A stretch of 52,468 bases of DNA from RGIG3009 sp045595445. Lineage in GTDB: Bacteria; Bacillota; Clostridia; Oscillospirales; Acutalibacteraceae. The number at the start of each line of letters is the position of its first letter. Within the stretch, counting starts at the first letter, position 1. This document shows, in pieces, positions 19,011-26,887 of the stretch. The notes below the pieces were generated by a model. That model saw nothing but the letters and a program-made list of their open reading frames with translations, had not been told where the DNA came from and did not search any database. The translations under genes and the position numbers were made by a program. The stretch covers positions 1 through 52,468 of the forward strand of contig JAZOAK010000018.1 in assembly GCA_045595445.1 (NCBI GenBank), in the 5' to 3' direction.

Positions 19011-19532
19011 ATGTTCCAATTTACGCTGCTGGCAATTACAGCCGCACTGGTCAGTATTGATCAGCTGACAAAATGGCTGGCGGTGCTCAGCTTAAAAGGT
19101 GCCGAACCCACCACTATTATCCCTAAACTGTTAGGGTTTGCGTACGTGGAAAACACCGGTGCCGCATTTGGTATTCTGCAAGGGCAACGTTGGTTGTTTT
19201 TAATCGTTACCGGTGCGGTCATGGCAGCGATTCTCTGGCTGCTCTTGTTCGGCAAATTTCGTAAACATCTGCTATTTAACATCAGCGCGACGCTTATCGT
19301 GGCGGGCGGTATCGGTAATTTCATAGACCGCTTAATCCATGGCTATGTGGTAGATTTTATCAAGGTGTTGTTTTTTGAATTTCCGGTATTTAACGTAGCA
19401 GACTGTTACGTCGTAATCGGTTCGGTACTGCTCTTGGTATTTTTCTTGTTTATGTATGACGATAAAAAGGTCCCTGTCGCAGGCAAAACGGAGGAGACCC
19501 ATGAAAACGATTCAACTGATCGTACCAACTGA
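19011..19532 (+). CDS. lspA: Lipoprotein signal peptidase (signal peptidase II)
   Basis: Integral membrane aspartyl protease that removes signal peptides from lipoproteins. The 173 residues have four hydrophobic segments and the catalytic pair in GGIGNFIDR and VFNVADCYV. The VENTGAAFGI motif is also present. Its end overlaps the start of the following pseudouridine synthase by 32 nt. A likely client in this window is the ApbE lipoprotein. Confidence 0.96.
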   Translation: MFQFTLLAITAALVSIDQLTKWLAVLSLKGAEPTTIIPKLLGFAYVENTGAAFGILQGQRWLFLIVTGAVMAAILWLLLFGKFRKHLLFNISATLIVAGGIGNFIDRLIHGYVVDFIKVLFFEFPVFNVADCYVVIGSVLLLVFFLFMYDDKKVPVAGKTEETHENDSTDRTN

Positions 19533-20418
19533 ACATCGCGGGGACAGGATCGATACGGTCCTGTCCCGCTCTCTTAGTATCACACGATCGGCAGCGCAGC
19601 ACTTGTTGGAGCAGGGTTGCGTGACAGCTTGTGATGGCGCAAAGCTTACCAAAAGCACGCGTGTGGCGGGCGGTGAGGAACTGACGGTGGAATTGCCTGA
19701 TTTAGAACCGTGTGAAGCGGTAGCGCAGGATATTCCGCTCGACATTGTGTACGAGGACGCGGACCTGCTGGTTGTCAACAAGCCAAAAGGGATGGTTGTA
19801 CATCCCGCGGCGGGTAATCCGGATGGCACGCTTGTCAATGCTTTGTTGCACCATTGTCCCGACAGTTTGTCGGGTATCAACGGTGTGATGCGTCCCGGTA
19901 TTGTGCATCGCATAGATAAGGATACCAGCGGACTGCTTATCGTTGCCAAAAACGACAAAGCCCACCAAGGCTTGGCGGAACAAATCAAAGAGCATAGTTT
20001 CACCCGCATATACGAGGCGGTGATTGTGGGCCACCTGCGCGAACAGGAAGGTACCGTCAATGCCCCCATTGGTCGGCATCCGACCAATCGAAAAAAAATG
20101 ACCGTCATTGATCGCAATTCCAAACCGGCGGTGACACATTATCGTGTGTTGGAGGAATTTATCGGTTATGCACACGTGCGGTTGCAATTGGAAACCGGCA
20201 GAACGCATCAGATCCGTGTCCACATGGCGTATCTCGGTCATCCGGTGGCGGGCGACACCGTGTACGGTGGAGCCAATCAGCCGTCGGGACTGAGTGGACA
20301 GTGCTTGCACGCGAAAACAATCGGATTTGTGCATCCCACCACGGGTGAATATTTGGAGTTTGAAAGCGAATTGCCCGCCTATTTTGATGCATTTTTGCGT
20401 AAGATCCGTGCAAGATAA
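19501..20418 (+). CDS. RluD-family 23S rRNA pseudouridine synthase
   Basis: Pseudouridine synthase of the RluA/RluD family. The 305 residues carry an N-terminal S4 domain (RIDTVLSRSLSITRSAAQHLLEQG), the catalytic HRIDKDTSGLLIVAK motif with the active aspartate, and the family words NKPKGMVVHPAAG and TGRTHQIRVHMAYLGHP. Start ATG 19501 lies just after GGAGGAGA within lspA. Lying directly after lspA is the Bacillus ylyB arrangement; the exact target uridines cannot be read from sequence. Confidence 0.93.
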   Translation: MKTIQLIVPTEHRGDRIDTVLSRSLSITRSAAQHLLEQGCVTACDGAKLTKSTRVAGGEELTVELPDLEPCEAVAQDIPLDIVYEDADLLVVNKPKGMVVHPAAGNPDGTLVNALLHHCPDSLSGINGVMRPGIVHRIDKDTSGLLIVAKNDKAHQGLAEQIKEHSFTRIYEAVIVGHLREQEGTVNAPIGRHPTNRKKMTVIDRNSKPAVTHYRVLEEFIGYAHVRLQLETGRTHQIRVHMAYLGHPVAGDTVYGGANQPSGLSGQCLHAKTIGFVHPTTGEYLEFESELPAYFDAFLRKIRAR

Positions 20419-20459
20419 CGATATCTCGCGAATTGTCGGGGAAAGAATCAAAATTTTCC

Positions 20460-20488
20460 TTGACAATTCGGGATGAGTTATATATAAT
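20460..20488 (+). promoter_or_regulatory. tRNA-Lys promoter (full sigma-A consensus)
   Basis: TTGACA, 17-bp spacer, TATAAT, all consensus. The -35 overlaps the right arm of a 9-bp inverted repeat (CGAATTGTC 20429-20437, GACAATTCG 20462-20470). Confidence 0.92.
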
Positions 20489-20498
20489 AGCATAGCAC

Positions 20499-20574
20499 GA
20501 TTCATTAGCTCAGTCGGTAGAGCACCTGACTTTTAATCAGGGTGTCCGGGGTTCGAGTCCCCGATGGATCACCA
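20499..20574 (+). tRNA. tRNA-Lys (anticodon TTT)
   Basis: A 76-nt cloverleaf with encoded CCA. Acceptor GATTCAT pairs with ATGGATC (one G-T). The anticodon arm CCTGA/TCAGG holds the loop CTTTTAA, anticodon TTT. The T-arm contains GGTTCGAGTCC. Confidence 0.97.
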
Positions 20575-20615
20575 AAACGAAAATCCGTTCTCGCAAGAGA
20601 GCGGATTTTCGTTTT
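20575..20615 (+). terminator. tRNA-Lys intrinsic terminator
   Basis: A near-perfect long stem (arms AAACGAAAATCCG / CGGATTTTCGTTT, extended by TCTC/GAGA around GCAA) starting immediately after the CCA. Confidence 0.88.
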
Positions 20616-20620
20616 GTATT

Positions 20621-20718
20621 ATTCATTGTTCAATATTCACTATTCATTATTCATTAAAACGGATTTTCGTAATGAATAATGAATATGTAAGTCGCTTCGC
20701 TGATGAATAATGAATAAT
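20621..20718. repeat. ATTCATTATTCATTA inverted and direct repeat
   Basis: Perfect 15-bp inverted repeat, ATTCATTATTCATTA (642-656 within 20xxx) and TAATGAATAATGAAT (20670-20684), with a further direct copy at 20703-20718 separated by a small hairpin word (TCGCTTCGCTGA). The loop reuses part of the neighbouring terminator (CGGATTTTCG). No coding potential. The right end abuts the promoter of the next gene. Confidence 0.8.
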
Positions 20719-20746
20719 TGATTTAAGACGCAGTTTTTGTTATAAT
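20718..20746 (+). promoter_or_regulatory. Promoter of the four-helix/GNAT pair
   Basis: TTGATT, 17-bp spacer, TATAAT with an extended -10 (TGT before it), 22 nt upstream of the ATG. Confidence 0.75.
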
Positions 20747-20767
20747 ATCTCAAAGGTGGTGTGCTAT

Positions 20768-21120
20768 ATGAAAGAAAATTTACTTATAGATAAATCTATC
20801 GTTTTTGCGGCAAGGATTGTAAAACTACATCAACACCTAATTAAAACAAAAAAACAGTGATTTCAAAACAAATAGTTCGTAGTGGCACAAGCATAGGGGC
20901 TAACATAAATGAGGCCAATTATGGTCAAAGTAAAGTGGACTTTATTTCAAAAATGCACATTGCCTTAAAGGAAACTGCTGAAACAGAGTACTGGATCAAA
21001 CTGCTTTATAGCTCTGAATATATCGATGATAAGATGAGTAGTTCCCTATTGGTTGATTGCCTTGAAATCAAGCGAATACTTATCACCTCTATCAACACAG
21101 CAAAGGGAACAAGTAAATGA
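20768..21120 (+). pseudogene. Four-helix-bundle protein (23S rRNA IVP-like), frameshifted
   Basis: Two frames together make one typical ~118-residue four-helix protein of the kind first seen in 23S rRNA intervening sequences (function unknown). ATG 20768, after a weak AAAGGTGGT site, encodes 30 residues ending LIKTKKQ and a TGA at 20858-20860. The other frame runs from GTG 20857 through the family signature RSGTSIGANINEA to 21120. The shift falls at a run of seven A (20848-20854): one more A would give a continuous protein. It may be a decayed gene, a homopolymer sequencing error, or slippage that is tolerated. Its AT-rich base use differs from the core genes. It overlaps the following GNAT gene by 4 nt. 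Confidence 0.8.
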
Positions 21121-21533
21121 TAAGAGACATCAAATCTATTTTTTCTAATACAGAGATTTATACGATATATTCGGCGTGTATGTTTGAACCGACTTATGAG
21201 AAATTCAAAGAAAAAGCACGATCGTTCCAAATGGATTCTTCTGTTTCCGTTTATGGAAAGTTTGAGGCTGACTCTGTTGTCGGTGTAATCGCAACGCAAG
21301 AAAATGAAGTGGTCGTTGAAATTATTGGCATATCCGTTGATGAAAAAGTGAGAAATACCGGTATTGGAACGAAATTGATAGACTATATACGAAAAAACAT
21401 CGATAAACAAATCGTTGCGGTAACTGATCGTGATGCGGTTGGGTTTTATAAAAAATATGGGTTTTATATAAACGAGGAGTTAGTATCAAAGTCGGGTGAA
21501 ACCTTTAACAGGTATGTATGCCGTTTGAATTAA
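21117..21533 (+). CDS. GNAT-family N-acetyltransferase
   Basis: A 138-residue acetyl-CoA-dependent acetyltransferase of unknown substrate. The central block VEIIGISVDEKVRNTGIGTKLIDYI matches GNAT motif A (R/Q-x2-G-x-G/A variant RNTGIG), and DAVGFYKKYGFYIN is motif B. It starts in the stop codon of the frameshifted four-helix gene (ATGA), so the two were probably acquired as a pair. Both are clearly AT-richer than the surrounding genes, which suggests horizontal transfer (inference). A strong terminator follows. Confidence 0.88.
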   Translation: MIRDIKSIFSNTEIYTIYSACMFEPTYEKFKEKARSFQMDSSVSVYGKFEADSVVGVIATQENEVVVEIIGISVDEKVRNTGIGTKLIDYIRKNIDKQIVAVTDRDAVGFYKKYGFYINEELVSKSGETFNRYVCRLN

Positions 21534-21546
21534 TGGGATGAAAACC

Positions 21547-21579
21547 GAACCGAGCGTGGTACACACGCTCGGTTCTTTT
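21547..21579 (+). terminator. Intrinsic terminator after the GNAT gene
   Basis: A perfect 12-bp stem GAACCGAGCGTG/CACGCTCGGTTC, 5-nt loop, then TTTT. Confidence 0.9.
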
Positions 21580-21606
21580 GGTGTATAGCGGGCGCGTTGT
21601 AATGTA

Positions 21607-21635
21607 TTGCGTTTTGGGTGCGTCTGTGATAGACT
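21607..21635 (+). promoter_or_regulatory. deoC operon promoter
   Basis: TTGCGT, 17-bp spacer, TAGACT with TGA just before it (extended -10), about 20 nt upstream of the deoC start region. Confidence 0.6.
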
Positions 21636-21655
21636 AAACTCAAAGATGAGGAGTG

Positions 21656-22318
21656 ATGATCTTGACCATGCAGTCTATATTATCAAAAGTGGATCATACC
21701 TTGTTAGCACAGGATGCAACGTGGGGACAAATACAAACGCTTTGCGATGACGGCATGCAGTACGGTGTGGCATCGGTCTGTATTCCTGCGTCATTTGTGC
21801 GGCAGGCGAAAGCGTACGTGGGGAATCGCTTGGCGATTTGTACCGTGATTGGTTTCCCGAACGGTTACAGTACGACGGCGACAAAGGTGTTTGAAACCGA
21901 AGATGCCGTACAAAATGGTGCCGATGAGATTGATATGGTGATCAACATCGGATGGTTGCGTGATCGTCGCTATAACGATATACTGGCTGAAATTAAAGCC
22001 GTAAAAGCCGCTTGCCACGGCAAATTACTCAAAGTCATTATTGAAACTTGTTTGCTTACCGAGGAAGAAAAAGTGGTAATGTGTGATATTGTATCACAGT
22101 CGGGTGCAGACTATATCAAGACGTCGACAGGGTTTTCCAAAGCGGGCGCCACGCGTGAAGACGTGGCACTTTTTGCCGCTCACGTTGCGCCGCACGTTAA
22201 GATTAAAGCGGCGGGCGGTATTGCTACCGTTCAGGACGCTGAGGACTTTTTAGCCCTTGGTGCACACCGCCTGGGGACCAGTCGTCTTATCAAGCTTGCA
22301 AAGGAACAGATGGAATGA
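21656..22318 (+). CDS. deoC: Deoxyribose-phosphate aldolase
   Basis: Cleaves 2-deoxyribose-5-phosphate to glyceraldehyde-3-phosphate and acetaldehyde. The Schiff-base lysine is in GADYIKTSTGF; EIDMVINIG and KVIIETCLL carry the other conserved acidic and lysine residues. About 220 residues, the normal size. The start is uncertain: GAGGAG (21648-21653) is nearest to GTG 21653 and ATG 21656, while TTG 21662 has the best spacing (8 nt) and ATG 21668 is 14 nt away. It overlaps deoB by 4 nt. Confidence 0.95.
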   Translation: MILTMQSILSKVDHTLLAQDATWGQIQTLCDDGMQYGVASVCIPASFVRQAKAYVGNRLAICTVIGFPNGYSTTATKVFETEDAVQNGADEIDMVINIGWLRDRRYNDILAEIKAVKAACHGKLLKVIIETCLLTEEEKVVMCDIVSQSGADYIKTSTGFSKAGATREDVALFAAHVAPHVKIKAAGGIATVQDAEDFLALGAHRLGTSRLIKLAKEQME

Positions 22319-23463
22319 AACGCGTATTTTTAATCGTGTTGGATAGCCTGGGTGCGGGTGCCATGCCCGATGCCGCGGCGTTCGGGGATGCGGGCGCGCA
22401 CACGCTTCAAAGCTGTTATGCTACCGGCAAGCTCTGTGTGCCGAACTTGAAAAAGCTGGGAATTGGTAATGTTGAGGGCTTAGAATTTCTTGGTCGAGAG
22501 TTGTCACCGACGGCGGCATACGGCCGCATGGCAGAACGCTCTAACGGTAAGGATACGACCACCGGTCATTGGGAGATTGCAGGGCTTGTATCCGATACCC
22601 CCATGCCGACCTATCCCAACGGATTTCCCGCGGATATTATCGAACAATTTAAGAAGCTCACCGGGCGGGGTGTCCTTTGTAATAAACCCTATTCCGGAAC
22701 GGAAGTAATCCGAGATTATGGGGATGAGCACGTCAAAACAGGCGATCTGATTGTGTATACCTCGGCGGACAGCGTGTTTCAAATTGCCGCGCATGAGGAC
22801 GTTGTGCCGATTGAAACCTTGTATGACTATTGCCGTATGGCACGAAATTTGTTGTGTGGTGAGCATGCGGTGGGGCGGGTGATTGCCCGCCCGTTTGTGG
22901 GGGAGAACGGCGCGTACACGCGAACGGCAAACCGTCATGATTTTTCCTTGGAGCCGCCGAAGGCTACCATGCTGGATGCCTTGAAAGCTGCCGGCAAAGC
23001 GGTGATTGCGGTGGGCAAGATTACCGATATTTTTGCCGGGTGCGGTGTTACCGAAACGATTTTAACTCACGGAAACGACGAGGGAATGCAGGCGACTCTG
23101 GATGCCGCAAAGCGGCCTTTTGAGGGGCTCTGCTTTACCAATCTCGTGGATTTTGATATGGTATACGGTCACCGTAACAACGCAGTAGGGTATACGGAGG
23201 CGTTAAACGCATTTGACCGCTGGCTCGGTGAGTTTTTACCCCGACTGCAAAACGAGGATTTGCTGATTATTACCGCCGATCACGGATGTGATCCGGGTGA
23301 CGTCAGCACCGATCACACCAGAGAATACGTACCACTACTCCTATATGGGGATGGCGTGATACCGCAAAACTTCGGAACGCGCACCACCTTTTCCGACGTG
23401 GCCGCAACGGTGTGCACCTATCTGGATGTGAAATACCAAACAAAAGGGGTGAGCCTCCTGTGA
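22315..23463 (+). CDS. deoB: Phosphopentomutase
   Basis: Interconverts (deoxy)ribose-1- and 5-phosphate, linking nucleoside phosphorolysis to deoC. The 382 residues show the alkaline-phosphatase-type metal sites: VLDSLGAGAMPDA at the N-terminus, the phosphothreonine region KDTTTGHWE, and C-terminal TADHGCDPG and STDHTREYVPLL. ATG is in the deoC stop overlap, and the gene ends in a 4-nt overlap with cdd. Confidence 0.97.
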   Translation: MKRVFLIVLDSLGAGAMPDAAAFGDAGAHTLQSCYATGKLCVPNLKKLGIGNVEGLEFLGRELSPTAAYGRMAERSNGKDTTTGHWEIAGLVSDTPMPTYPNGFPADIIEQFKKLTGRGVLCNKPYSGTEVIRDYGDEHVKTGDLIVYTSADSVFQIAAHEDVVPIETLYDYCRMARNLLCGEHAVGRVIARPFVGENGAYTRTANRHDFSLEPPKATMLDALKAAGKAVIAVGKITDIFAGCGVTETILTHGNDEGMQATLDAAKRPFEGLCFTNLVDFDMVYGHRNNAVGYTEALNAFDRWLGEFLPRLQNEDLLIITADHGCDPGDVSTDHTREYVPLLLYGDGVIPQNFGTRTTFSDVAATVCTYLDVKYQTKGVSLL

Positions 23464-23864
23464 AAGAAACGTTAATTACCGCTGCCAAGCAAGCCATGCA
23501 AAATGCCTATGCGCCGTATTCGGTATTTCATGTGGGCGCGGCGCTTTTGTGCGCAGACGGGTGTGTTTACACCGGCTGCAATATCGAAAACGCAAGCTAC
23601 GGCGTTACCAATTGCGCGGAACGCACCGCCTTTTTCAAAGCAATCAGTGATGGAAAGAAAGCGTTTACCGCTATCGCCGTGTGCGGCGGAAAAGGTGGAA
23701 AACTCAACGATTCCGTCGTCTCTCCGTGTGGCGTTTGTCGACAAGTTATGCGGGAGTTTTGTGACGATGATTTTCAAATCTATTTGGTTAGCCACAACGC
23801 GGTGCGAATGATGACGCTCGGCGAATTATTCCCCGCCGGTTTCGGTTCGGATGCCTTGAAATAG
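23460..23864 (+). CDS. cdd: Cytidine deaminase
   Basis: Zinc enzyme converting (deoxy)cytidine to (deoxy)uridine. The 134 residues contain the catalytic NCAERTAFF (Cys ligand, proton-shuttling Glu) and the PCGVCRQV ligands, plus YTGCNIENASYG. GTG 23460, overlapping the deoB stop (GTGA), is chosen because the alignment-typical start KETLITAAKQAM follows it; the longer frame from 23412 lies inside deoB. Completes a deoC-deoB-cdd salvage operon. Confidence 0.95.
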   Translation: MKETLITAAKQAMQNAYAPYSVFHVGAALLCADGCVYTGCNIENASYGVTNCAERTAFFKAISDGKKAFTAIAVCGGKGGKLNDSVVSPCGVCRQVMREFCDDDFQIYLVSHNAVRMMTLGELFPAGFGSDALK

Positions 23865-23935
23865 ACCGAAAAAAGTTATGTCTCGTGTTGTAAAATGCGG
23901 TAAACTATGATAAACTATCCACAAGAGGTGAAGCT

Positions 23936-25726
23936 ATGTTTATTACAAACGATATTCAATATATTGGGGTCAACGATCATAAGGTCGACCTGTTTGAGGG
24001 GCAGTACGTTGTCCCGAACGGTATGTCCTATAATTCCTATGCGATCATTGACGAGAAGATTGCAATTATGGATACCGTGGACGTGAATTTTACGCACGAA
24101 TGGTTGGATAATCTGCAAAACGTCTTAGACGGACGCAAGCCCGACTATTTGATCGTTCAACATATGGAGCCGGATCATTCCGCCAATATTGTAAACTTCG
24201 TTAAAACGTATCCCGAGGCGCACATCGTGTCGTCTGCAAAAGCGTTTGCGATGATGAACAACTTTTTCGGCACGGATTTTGCCGATCGTCAGATCGTGGT
24301 GGGCGAGGGGGATACTCTCTCGCTCGGCAAACACGAGCTGACCTTTGTTACCGCACCGATGGTGCACTGGCCCGAGGTTATCGTGACTTATGACAGTACC
24401 GATAAGGTTCTCTTTTCGGCAGACGGTTTCGGTAAGTTCGGCGCGCTGGACGTGGAAGAAGACTGGGCGTGCGAGGCCCGGCGGTACTATATCGGTATTG
24501 TCGGCAAATACGGTGCACAGGTGCAAAATCTGCTCAAAAAAGCGGCGGGACTGGAAATCCGGACCATTTGCCCGCTTCACGGACCGATCCTCAAGGAAAA
24601 TCTTGGGTATTATCTTGGCTTGTATAACACCTGGTCGAGCTACCAGCCCGAAGAAGAAGGTATCGTAATCGCGTACACCTCGGTGTACGGCAATACTAAA
24701 AAAGCCGTGTTAAAACTGGCGGAAAAACTAAAAGCCAATGGTTGCCCCAAAGTGGTGGTGAACGACCTTGCTCGTTGTGATATGGCGGAAGCGGTTGAAG
24801 ATGCGTTCCGTTACAGCAAGATGGTGCTTGCGACCACAACCTATAATGCGGACATTTTCCCGTTTATGCGGGAGTTTATCCATCACTTAACCGAGCGCAA
24901 TTACAGCAATCGTACGGTTGCTCTCGTTGAAAACGGCAGTTGGGCGCCGCTTGCCGCCAAGGTGATGCGCGACATGCTCTCGAACAGCAAAAATATTACC
25001 TTTACGGAAACTACCGTTAAAATTTTGTCGGCGTTGAACGATGAAAGTTCGGCACAATTGGACACATTGGTTGAGGAGCTTTGCCGCGAATATTTGGCAC
25101 AGCAGGATCAAACCGCCAACAAAAACGACTTAACAGCATTGTTTAAGATCGGTTACGGTTTGTATGTGGTGACCTCAAACGACGGTAAAAAAGATAATGG
25201 TTTGATTGTTAACACGGTTACGCAGGTGACCGATACGCCGAATCGTATCGCGGTTACTATTAACAAAGCGAACTATTCTCATCATGTGATCAAACAGACG
25301 GGCAAAATGAATATCAATTGCTTGACGGTGGATGCACCTTTCAAAGTGTTTGAGGCGTTTGGCTTTGTCAGCGGACGAAACGTGGATAAATTTGCCAACT
25401 GTGAACCGCTGCGTTCGGATAACGGACTGGTATTCCTGCCGCGGTATATCAACTCGTTTATGTCCCTCAAAGTTGAACAGTACGTTGACCTCGATACGCA
25501 CGGAATGTTCATTTGCTCGGTTAGCGAGGCGCGTGTGTTGTCCGATCGGGATACCATGACCTATGCCTATTACCATGCCAACGTGAAGCCAAAGCCGGAA
25601 ACGGATGGCAAAAAAGGGTTTGTGTGCAAGATTTGCGGGTATGTTTATGAGGGCGAAACGTTACCGGATGATTTTATTTGTCCTTTATGTAAGCATGGCG
25701 CCGCAGATTTTGAACCGATACAATAA
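23936..25726 (+). CDS. Flavodiiron protein fused to flavin reductase and rubredoxin domains
   Basis: A 596-residue oxygen (or NO) reductase typical of anaerobes. Domains in order: beta-lactamase-like diiron domain (about 1-245) with the ligand set H76-x-E78-x-D80-H81 (HMEPDH); flavodoxin domain (about 252-395, TSVYGNTKKA FMN loop); a flavin-reductase-like FMN domain (about 405-555); and a C-terminal rubredoxin with C564, C567, C582, C585. The fusion lets electrons pass from a flavin reductase through rubredoxin to the diiron site within one chain. A free rubredoxin gene follows after 21 nt. A weak promoter (TTGTAA-17-TAAACT, 23888-23916) may precede it. No terminator separates it from the rubredoxin. 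Confidence 0.93.
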   Translation: MFITNDIQYIGVNDHKVDLFEGQYVVPNGMSYNSYAIIDEKIAIMDTVDVNFTHEWLDNLQNVLDGRKPDYLIVQHMEPDHSANIVNFVKTYPEAHIVSSAKAFAMMNNFFGTDFADRQIVVGEGDTLSLGKHELTFVTAPMVHWPEVIVTYDSTDKVLFSADGFGKFGALDVEEDWACEARRYYIGIVGKYGAQVQNLLKKAAGLEIRTICPLHGPILKENLGYYLGLYNTWSSYQPEEEGIVIAYTSVYGNTKKAVLKLAEKLKANGCPKVVVNDLARCDMAEAVEDAFRYSKMVLATTTYNADIFPFMREFIHHLTERNYSNRTVALVENGSWAPLAAKVMRDMLSNSKNITFTETTVKILSALNDESSAQLDTLVEELCREYLAQQDQTANKNDLTALFKIGYGLYVVTSNDGKKDNGLIVNTVTQVTDTPNRIAVTINKANYSHHVIKQTGKMNINCLTVDAPFKVFEAFGFVSGRNVDKFANCEPLRSDNGLVFLPRYINSFMSLKVEQYVDLDTHGMFICSVSEARVLSDRDTMTYAYYHANVKPKPETDGKKGFVCKICGYVYEGETLPDDFICPLCKHGAADFEPIQ

Positions 25727-25747
25727 CAAATTAAGGAGGAAACGATT

Positions 25748-25906
25748 ATGAAAAAATATGTATGTGACGTATGTGGTTGGGAGTATGACGAGGCTGTCGG
25801 CGATCCGGAAAACGGCATCGCACCCGGCACGAAGTTTGAGGACCTTCCCGACGATTTCGTCTGCCCGCTGTGCGGCGTAGGCAAGGATAATTTCAGCGAA
25901 GCCTAA
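25748..25906 (+). CDS. Rubredoxin
   Basis: A 52-residue iron protein with two CxxC knuckles (CDVCGWEYD near residue 6 and CPLCGVGKDNF near 39), the full rubredoxin length. One-electron carrier, most likely the external donor to the flavodiiron protein encoded just upstream. AAGGAGG lies 8 nt before ATG 25748. A strong terminator follows, closing the pair as an oxygen-defence operon. Confidence 0.95.
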   Translation: MKKYVCDVCGWEYDEAVGDPENGIAPGTKFEDLPDDFVCPLCGVGKDNFSEA

Positions 25907-25915
25907 AAACGCACG

Positions 25916-25949
25916 CACGGGAAGCCTGTTTCGGCTTCCCGTGTGTTTT
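25916..25949 (+). terminator. Intrinsic terminator after rubredoxin
   Basis: 11-bp stem CACGGGAAGCC/GGCTTCCCGTG, short loop, then TGTTTT. Confidence 0.88.
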
Positions 25950-25963
25950 AGAGGTGACAAACG

Positions 25964-26716
25964 ATGGAAATGGTGTTGTTAACGGCTCTCGGTGTCGGTG
26001 GTGCTACCATATTCGGCTCGCTGATCGGGTTTGCGTTCAAAAAAATCTCTCATCGCTTTTCCGATATTGTCTTGTCCTTCGCAGCGGGCGTGATGCTCGC
26101 CGCAGCGGTGCTGGGACTCATCCTCCCGTCTTTGGAATACGGAGGGGATTGGGGTTTGCTTATTACGATCGCGGGCATTTTCACCGGTGCAGTGTGTCTG
26201 AATCTCATCGACAAACTGGTGCCGCATTTACATAAACTGGTTGGCCCTGATATCGAAGTACACAACAGCACGAGCTTGAATAAAGTGCTGCTGTTCGTCA
26301 CGGCGATTGCCATCCACAACCTGCCGGAAGGCATTGCAGCGGGTGTCGGATTCGGTTCCGGTAACACCTCGCAGGCGCTTGTGATTGCAGGCGGTATCGC
26401 CTTGCAAAACATTCCGGAGGGTATGGTCATTATCGGTCCAATGCTGGCAACGGGGATTAGTCCGCGCAGGACGTTTGTGTGTGCCATGGCGACCGGATTG
26501 GTCGAGGTGGTTGGCACGCTGCTTGGGTATTTTGCGGTCAGCATTGCCTCGGCGATCTTGCCGTTTGCGCTGGCGTTCGCGGGCGGTACGATGTTGTACG
26601 TTATCAGCGACGAAATGATTCCCGAGACCCATGCACATGGCAGTGAGAGAGGTGCCACCTACGCCTTGCTTGCCGGGTTTTGTGTGATGTTGGTAACGGA
26701 TGTACTGTTGGGATAA
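25964..26716 (+). CDS. ZIP-family metal transporter (ZupT-like)
   Basis: A 250-residue divalent metal importer of the ZIP family with about eight membrane segments. The two metal-site helices carry HNLPEG (near residue 110) and QNIPEG (near 136), and DEMIPETH lies near the C-terminus. A short histidine loop, HLHKL, lies between segments 3 and 4. Likely substrate zinc, iron or manganese; not decidable from sequence. ATG 25964 follows GAGGTG. Confidence 0.9.
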   Translation: MEMVLLTALGVGGATIFGSLIGFAFKKISHRFSDIVLSFAAGVMLAAAVLGLILPSLEYGGDWGLLITIAGIFTGAVCLNLIDKLVPHLHKLVGPDIEVHNSTSLNKVLLFVTAIAIHNLPEGIAAGVGFGSGNTSQALVIAGGIALQNIPEGMVIIGPMLATGISPRRTFVCAMATGLVEVVGTLLGYFAVSIASAILPFALAFAGGTMLYVISDEMIPETHAHGSERGATYALLAGFCVMLVTDVLLG

Positions 26717-26750
26717 AGTTCATGAATGTGTAATTCTTATAAAAAATACA

Positions 26751-26782
26751 ATTCCGCCGTTGACAAACACGGCGGAATCTTT
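26751..26782 (+). terminator. Terminator hairpin whose loop holds a -35 box
   Basis: Perfect 9-bp stem ATTCCGCCG (26751-26759) / CGGCGGAAT (26770-26778) followed by CTTTT. It ends the ZIP gene. The 10-nt loop starts with TTGACA, the -35 of the tRNA-Ser promoter. Confidence 0.75.
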
Positions 26783-26788
26783 TATAAT
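26760..26788 (+). promoter_or_regulatory. tRNA-Ser promoter (full sigma-A consensus)
   Basis: TTGACA (26760-26765), 17-bp spacer, TATAAT (26783-26788), 13 nt before the tRNA. Nested in the terminator hairpin described above. Confidence 0.93.
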
Positions 26789-26801
26789 GGGAGCGTTGCA
26801 C

Positions 26802-26887
26802 GGAGAGTTGTCCGAGTGGTCGAAGGTGCAGCACTCGAAATGCTGTGTACGAAAGTACCTAGGGTTCGAATCCCTAACTCTCCGCCA
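26802..26887 (+). tRNA. tRNA-Ser (anticodon CGA)
   Basis: An 86-nt class II tRNA with a long variable arm and encoded CCA. Acceptor GGAGAGT/ACTCTCC pairs fully. The anticodon arm CAGCA/TGCTG holds loop CTCGAAA, anticodon CGA (reads UCG). Its last 15-17 nt recur downstream in both orientations. Confidence 0.96.
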
